In this document: piece after piece, positions 13,757 through 17,333 of the stretch | How the letters are laid out: each line of letters begins with the position of its first letter | How positions within the stretch are numbered: the stretch's first letter is position 1 | DNA from: Thermoplasmatota archaeon | GTDB taxonomy: Archaea > Thermoplasmatota > Thermoplasmata > RBG-16-68-12 > JAGMCJ01 | Assembly (NCBI GenBank): GCA_022848825.1 | Contig: JAJISH010000437.1 | Coordinates: 1 to 17,333, forward strand | Length of the DNA stretch: 17,333 nucleotides | Direction: 5' to 3' | Position numbers and translations under genes: made by a program | The notes under the pieces: model-generated | What the model was told of the DNA's origin: nothing | Database searches by the model: none | What the model saw: only the letters and a program-made list of their open reading frames with translations

Positions 13757-14176
13757 ATGATGAGAAAGGCGTTCCTCATCGCTTTCGGGCTATTCCTCTC
13801 GGGCATCGCGCTACTGGCTGTGAGCGTGGCTGAGGGTGACGGGACGGTCTATCTCGCCTTGATATTCCCTGTCTACGTCGGGTCGGATATCTGGGGCTTC
13901 TTCGGCATTCTCTGCGTGATTGGTGCATTCTTCGTCGGGTTCCTCGGCCTGATCCCCGCGAAATTGCCCTCCGGAGGGTCGGACAGCGCGAGGCAAGGGG
14001 GGCCTCCCGCTGAAGGGCCTGAGAAGAGATTTGGCGGGGTGGTGATGCTGGGACCAATCCCGATAATCGTGGGCTCGGACGTGAAGATGTCCATGGTCGC
14101 GATCGTGCTCGCGATAGTCCTGATAGTCGTCCTAATCATCAGCATGGTGTTTTTCATTCCCGGGCTTCTAGGATGA
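13757..14176 (+). CDS. TIGR00304/DUF131 family membrane protein
   Basis: A 139-residue, three- or four-helix membrane protein of unknown function. Hydrophobic segments are about 5-25, 33-66 (long, probably two passes) and 112-135. The family's hallmark, a G-G-V-V-x-x-G-P-I-P-I-I-V-G-S-D stretch, lies at about 93-108 just before the last helix. A near copy of its core, P-V-Y-V-G-S-D (38-44), precedes the second helix and suggests that the protein arose from an internal duplication. A Gly/Pro-rich loop (about 70-90) separates the halves. The start is ATG 13757 or 13760, since the ATG at 13736 is inside the TATA box. Its job is not known, so the annotation is by family only. Confidence 0.82.
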   Translation: MMRKAFLIAFGLFLSGIALLAVSVAEGDGTVYLALIFPVYVGSDIWGFFGILCVIGAFFVGFLGLIPAKLPSGGSDSARQGGPPAEGPEKRFGGVVMLGPIPIIVGSDVKMSMVAIVLAIVLIVVLIISMVFFIPGLLG

Positions 14177-14183
14177 CCTCGGC

Positions 14184-14192
14184 TTTTAATAT
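14184..14192 (+). promoter_or_regulatory. TATA box of serA
   Basis: TTTTAATAT is centred about 31 bp before ATG 14219, in the 42-bp gap after the TIGR00304 gene. Confidence 0.65.
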
Positions 14193-14218
14193 GGCAGACC
14201 ATTTCCCCCCGTGGTCAA

Positions 14219-15163
14219 ATGAAGATTCTTGTGAACGATGCAATCGCGGAGGAGGCAATCGACCTTCTCAGAGCCAAGCACGAAGTCGATGTGATGGAGT
14301 ACGGAGCGATCGAGCTGCTCAGCCACATTGGTCGCTATGACGCCATAATCGTGAGAAGCAGAACGAAGGTGACCGAGGACGTCATCCAGAAGGGAGAGAA
14401 CCTCAAGGTCATCGGAAGAGCGGGCGTCGGGGTGGATAACATCGATGTCAAGGCGGCGACCGCCAGGAAGATCCCGGTCGTCTTCTCGCCAAGGGGGAGC
14501 ACCGTGTCCGTCGCCGAGCTGGCGGTCGGGCACATGATCTCACTGGCAAGGAATCTCGTGTTCTCCGATCGAAGTATAAGGGCCGGGAAATGGGAAAAGA
14601 AGAAGTTCAATGGAACGGAGCTTCAGTACAAGGTCCTTGGTCTCGTGGGTGCCGGGAGGATCGGTGCCGAAGTCGCAAAGCGGGCAAAGGCGTTCGAAAT
14701 GAGGATTCTTGCATTCGATCCTTATCTGAAGGGGAGGATCGCTAGAGAGATTGGAGTGGAACTGGTTGAGCTTCCGAGACTTCTGAAGGAAGCGGACTTC
14801 GTGAGCATCCATGCGGTTCTGACGTCCAAGACTAGGGGTCTCATCGGAAAGGAACAACTGGAGACCATGAAAGAGACAGCATACCTGGTCAATTGCGCGA
14901 GGGGCGGGATTGTGGATGAGGCCGCACTTGCAGACGCGCTCAAGGACGGGCTCATCGCAGGTGCAGCTCTTGACGTCTTCGAAAACGAACCCCCTACGGA
15001 TAGTCCGCTTCTGAGATTCGAGAACATTCACTTGACGCCTCATCTGGGCGCGTCGACAAAGGAGGCTCAGGTAAGAGCGGGCAAGATTGTCGCTAAACAG
15101 GTGCTGAAGGTTCTGGACAGTAAAAGACCAACGCACATTCTCAACAAAGAGATTTACAATTGA
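14219..15163 (+). CDS. serA: D-3-phosphoglycerate dehydrogenase, short form
   Basis: SerA oxidises 3-phosphoglycerate to 3-phosphohydroxypyruvate, the first step of serine synthesis. The 314-residue protein has the full catalytic and NAD domains: IIVRSRTKV, GRAGVGVDNID (67-77), a GLVGAGRIG Rossmann motif (141-149), Arg228 in NCARGGIVDE, Glu257 in ENEPP and His275 in TPHLGAST. The usual catalytic triad (Arg, Glu, His) is therefore complete. It ends right after the substrate-domain return helix and lacks the C-terminal intervening and ACT domains that give serine feedback inhibition in longer archaeal and bacterial enzymes, so it should be insensitive to serine. Another 2-hydroxyacid dehydrogenase activity cannot be ruled out. 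ATG 14219 follows a TATA box by 31 bp. It overlaps the next, convergent gene by ten bases. Confidence 0.9.
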   Translation: MKILVNDAIAEEAIDLLRAKHEVDVMEYGAIELLSHIGRYDAIIVRSRTKVTEDVIQKGENLKVIGRAGVGVDNIDVKAATARKIPVVFSPRGSTVSVAELAVGHMISLARNLVFSDRSIRAGKWEKKKFNGTELQYKVLGLVGAGRIGAEVAKRAKAFEMRILAFDPYLKGRIAREIGVELVELPRLLKEADFVSIHAVLTSKTRGLIGKEQLETMKETAYLVNCARGGIVDEAALADALKDGLIAGAALDVFENEPPTDSPLLRFENIHLTPHLGASTKEAQVRAGKIVAKQVLKVLDSKRPTHILNKEIYN

Positions 15164-15348
15164 TGGACGCTCGCCACATCGCGAGCGGCCTCCTCGAGGG
15201 TGAGGCTCTTCTCTTCCCTCTTATCCCTTATGTGTGACATAATCTCAATGTAATCCTCGTACTTCCCGCCAGATCTACGCACGGCCTTTCCCAATGCTCT
15301 CTCGAACGTCTCGTTCTTTCGCCTGCGCTTCAGTGCGTCTTCAATCAC
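15154..15348 (-). CDS. Small 64-residue protein after guaAA, unknown
   Basis: The product is highly charged and probably helical (ALKRRRKNETFERALGKAVR, then a turn GGKYEDYIEIMSHIRDKREE, then LTLEEAARDVA), as expected for a real small protein rather than a shadow reading. The start is GTG 15348, 15 bases after the guaAA stop, so it would be co-transcribed with guaAA. Oddly, it lies in the same reading frame as guaAA, with only five sense codons between the guaAA TGA and its own GTG. GuaAA already has normal length, so it is not an obvious broken tail. It ends inside serA by ten bases on the opposite strand. I do not recognise the family. The fold might suit a small regulatory or antitoxin-like protein, but no partner is seen. 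Confidence 0.6.
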   Translation of the reverse strand: MIEDALKRRRKNETFERALGKAVRRSGGKYEDYIEIMSHIRDKREEKSLTLEEAARDVASVHQL

Positions 15349-15363
15349 TTCAGTCTTGTCCGT

Positions 15364-15930
15364 TCACCCCACCTCGCAGACCCTGACGAAGTTCTTGAAT
15401 ATCTCGTAACCGTGCTCGGTGTGTTCGACCTCAGGATGGAATTGTAGCCCATACACGGGTCTCTTGGTGTGTTTCATGGATTGAACTGGACAGTTCTCCG
15501 AGTGCGCGAGAACCATGAAGTCGGGTGGAACTTCGCTAACCTCGTCGTTGTGGGACAACCAAGCCTCGAACTTCCTCGGCAAGCCTACGAAGAGATCATC
15601 CTCATCATCGACGATTATCGTGGCTTTGCCAAACTCAGGGATTCCCGATGGTCCCGCCTTCCCGCCAAAGAATATCGCCATGAACTGATGGCCTGCGCAG
15701 ATGCCAAGGATAGGCATGTCCGCCTTCTCCAAATACTCCCCATTCCTGCCCATTCTGTCCGCTTCTAGCCCGACGCTGGGCGCCCCGCCAGAAAGGACGA
15801 GACCATCCGCATCGATCTCCTCAAGGGGGGTCGTGTTGGGTATTATCTTCGTATCGACACCGATGTCCCTGAGAACCCTCCACTCCCTGTGCGTCCACTG
15901 TCCGCCGTTGTCGATGACGAATATCTTCAC
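15364..15930 (-). CDS. guaAA: GMP synthase glutaminase subunit (subunit A)
   Basis: This 188-residue class I glutamine amidotransferase releases ammonia from glutamine for GMP synthesis and works with the separate ATP-pyrophosphatase subunit encoded next door, the usual arrangement in archaea. The triad is present: Cys78 in GICAGHQFMA, and His165 and Glu167 in LQFHPEVEHTEHG. The N-terminus MKIFVIDNGGQWTHR and the LSGGAPSVG turn are typical. The start is GTG 15930, with a good TATA box (TTTATATTC) 25 bp ahead in the 38-bp gap after guaAB, so it can be transcribed on its own. A small in-frame ORF follows after its TGA. Length equals that of known archaeal subunit A proteins, so it is complete. 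Confidence 0.95.
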   Translation of the reverse strand: MKIFVIDNGGQWTHREWRVLRDIGVDTKIIPNTTPLEEIDADGLVLSGGAPSVGLEADRMGRNGEYLEKADMPILGICAGHQFMAIFFGGKAGPSGIPEFGKATIIVDDEDDLFVGLPRKFEAWLSHNDEVSEVPPDFMVLAHSENCPVQSMKHTKRPVYGLQFHPEVEHTEHGYEIFKNFVRVCEVG

Positions 15931-15950
15931 ATAAGGTCATCGAGAAACAG

Positions 15951-15958
15951 AATATAAA
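15951..15958 (-). promoter_or_regulatory. TATA box of guaAA
   Basis: The minus-strand sequence TTTATATT is centred about 25 bp before GTG 15930. It allows guaAA to be expressed separately from purE-guaAB. Confidence 0.65.
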
Positions 15959-15968
15959 CCTTTGACCG

Positions 15969-16913
15969 CTACTCCCACTCTATTGTGGCAGGCGGTTTGT
16001 GGGTGATGTCGTAGACGACCCGGTTGACAGATTTGATCTCGTTTGTGATCCTCACGGAGATAGTTTCGAGAACGTCATGTGGAATGCGCATATAATTGGC
16101 AGTCATGCCGTCGACGGACTCCACGGCTCGCACCGCGACCGTGTTCCCGTAGGCACGCACGTCTCCTTGGACGCCCACGGATTTGAGCGGGAGAAGGACG
16201 GCGAAGTACTGCCACGGGACATCCATCTTCCCTGATTCGGCAGCCTTCTCAATCTCCTCCTCAGCTATCGCGCAGGCTTCCCTGACCACTTCCACTCTTG
16301 CTGGGGTGACTTCGCCGAGTATCCTTATGGCAAGTGCGGGACCGGGGAATGGTTGCCTCTCGGAAACGGATATGCCCAGCGACCTCGCCACCTTCCTCAC
16401 CTCGTCCTTGTAGAGGTCCCTCAAGGGCTCGACCAGCTTGAGCTTCATCGAGGACGGAAGGCCGCCCACATTGTGATGCGACTTGATAGTATCGCGGAGC
16501 TGACCACCGCTTTCGATCCAATCGGGGGCGATTGTTCCTTGGACGAGATACATGGCTCCCCAATCAATCGCTTCCCGCTCAAAAACCTCGATGAACTTGC
16601 TACCTATGATCTTCCGCTTCTCCTCTGGATCGATGATGCCCTTCAACGAGTCGAAGAACTCCTCACCAGCGTCCACGATTCTGTACCTCACCCCAGTCGC
16701 GTCGAAAGCCTTGGCGACCTCAGCGTCCTCGTTCTTGCGCATGAACCCATTGTTAACGTAAACCGCGAAAAGCCGCTCGCCTATCGCGCGGTCCATGAGG
16801 ATTGCGGCGACCATGCTGTCCACGCCCCCAGAGACGCCTATTATGGCCTTTCCATCCACCTCTGCCGCCAGGTCCTCGGCCTGCTTTTCGATGAACTCCT
16901 CCGGATCGAACAA
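15969..16913 (-). CDS. guaAB: GMP synthase ATP-pyrophosphatase/amination subunit (subunit B)
   Basis: The 314-residue enzyme activates XMP with ATP and aminates it with ammonia from subunit A, giving GMP. The PP-loop SGGVDS is at 28-33. The following blocks YVNNGFMRKNE, LVQGTIAPDWIES, SHHNVGGLP, and the C-terminal dimerisation part with RQPFPGPALAIRILGE and the ending KPPATIEWE are diagnostic. The start is TTG 16913: relatives begin MFDPxxFI and here TTG-TTC-GAT-CCG reads exactly so. The TTG comes right after the TAG of purE, with no spacer and no good ribosome site, so translation probably depends on purE translation. This ties a late purine step to an early one. Confidence 0.95.
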   Translation of the reverse strand: MFDPEEFIEKQAEDLAAEVDGKAIIGVSGGVDSMVAAILMDRAIGERLFAVYVNNGFMRKNEDAEVAKAFDATGVRYRIVDAGEEFFDSLKGIIDPEEKRKIIGSKFIEVFEREAIDWGAMYLVQGTIAPDWIESGGQLRDTIKSHHNVGGLPSSMKLKLVEPLRDLYKDEVRKVARSLGISVSERQPFPGPALAIRILGEVTPARVEVVREACAIAEEEIEKAAESGKMDVPWQYFAVLLPLKSVGVQGDVRAYGNTVAVRAVESVDGMTANYMRIPHDVLETISVRITNEIKSVNRVVYDITHKPPATIEWE

Positions 16914-17333
16914 CTAATCACCGATTGACTTGGAATCCTCGATTGTCCACTCCTTCAACCTCTTTCTGTGCTTCTCCAGCTTCCCTCTCAGCTGTTCGTC
17001 GGATATCGATAAGATCTCGACCGCCAGAATGGCCGCGTTCTCTCCCCTGTCCAGTCCGACCGCCGCAACGGGAATCCCAGGGGGCATCTGCACAACGGAA
17101 AGGAGGGAATCAAGGCTGATCTTCCCGCTCACCGGCACTCCGATGACGGGCCGTATCGTCTTCGAAGCAACGGCACCAGGAAGCGCCGCAGAAAGACCGG
17201 CAACCGCTATAATGACCTTGGCATCGCTTCTTTCGATCTCATCGTGCAGATACTCGGGCGATCTGTGGGCCGACGCAACAATCATCTTGGAACGCACGCC
17301 GAACTGCGCGAGAATGTCGATGGCTTTGTCTCC
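16914..17333 (-). CDS. purE: PurE, N5-CAIR mutase/AIR carboxylase, 5' end cut by window edge
   Basis: PurE makes CAIR in the purine pathway. The frame stays open to the last base of the window and 139 residues are visible; only about 20 N-terminal residues, including the MGSxSD phosphate loop, are missing. The SAHRSPEYL motif that contains the catalytic histidine is present, followed by [26 protein letters not shown] and [19 protein letters not shown], as in single-domain PurE. The pattern resembles class I (N5-CAIR mutase), but class II AIR carboxylase cannot be excluded without the N-terminus; no purK is visible. An internal GTG at 17297 is not the true start because conserved sequence continues upstream. 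Its stop abuts the guaAB start. Confidence 0.93.
   Translation of the reverse strand, partial: GDKAIDILAQFGVRSKMIVASAHRSPEYLHDEIERSDAKVIIAVAGLSAALPGAVASKTIRPVIGVPVSGKISLDSLLSVVQMPPGIPVAAVGLDRGENAAILAVEILSISDEQLRGKLEKHRKRLKEWTIEDSKSIGD

Noticed and set aside
1..17333. CRISPR arrays, insertion sequences, prophage or defence genes
   Set aside because: I saw no direct repeat arrays, terminal inverted repeats, transposase or integrase motifs; the tRNA gene shows no obvious duplicated 3' end nearby that would mark an integration site.

Overview
The window looks like a chromosomal segment of a euryarchaeon, plausibly from the Thermoplasmatota or methanogen side; that placement is my inference from gene content, not a phylogeny. 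The archaeal signs are clear. There is a purP formate-dependent ligase, a GMP synthetase split into two genes (guaAA, guaAB), UPF0147, PAC2, TIGR00304 and stand-alone RAM proteins, a tRNA gene without encoded CCA, and TATA-like boxes about 21-38 bp ahead of most start codons with few Shine-Dalgarno sites. Starts at GTG, TTG and probably CTG are common. Genes are packed tightly and no stretch over 300 bp lacks a gene.

Layout. 1-937: 3' part of purP (window edge). 1019-2088: a membrane-anchored double zinc-ribbon protein and a convergent small zinc-binding protein. 2245-2868: a stand-alone Lrp/AsnC-type ligand-binding (RAM) protein and UPF0147, then tRNA-Gly(CCC) at 2897-2970. 3020-5752: a SERCA-like P2A cation ATPase. 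5800-9769: four genes matching the WbpA/WbpB/WbpE/WbpD steps to a 2,3-diacetamido-2,3-dideoxy-uronic acid nucleotide sugar. This kind of sugar is used in archaeal N-glycans and in bacterial O-antigens. 9860-13661: rtcA, a PAC2 protein, the archaeal riboflavin-pathway reductase overlapping a Mut7-C predicted RNase, and an unrecognised protein. 13757-15163: a TIGR00304 membrane protein and a short serA. 15154-17333: purE, guaAB, guaAA and a 64-residue unknown ORF, all on the minus strand; purE is cut by the right edge.

How they fit together. Both ends carry purine synthesis: PurP makes FAICAR, PurE acts earlier in the pathway, and GuaAA/GuaAB make GMP. The middle supplies activated sugars for surface glycans, plus an ion pump and RNA and riboflavin functions. 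Most of it is housekeeping. I did not find a clear new defence or mobile system. The most unusual signals are that all five convergent gene junctions overlap or abut with no room for a separate terminator, a probable CTG start on the aminotransferase, an in-frame small ORF just after the guaAA stop, a duplicated P-x-x-V-G-S-D motif in the TIGR00304 protein, and two uncharacterised zinc-ribbon proteins sharing one stop-codon palindrome.
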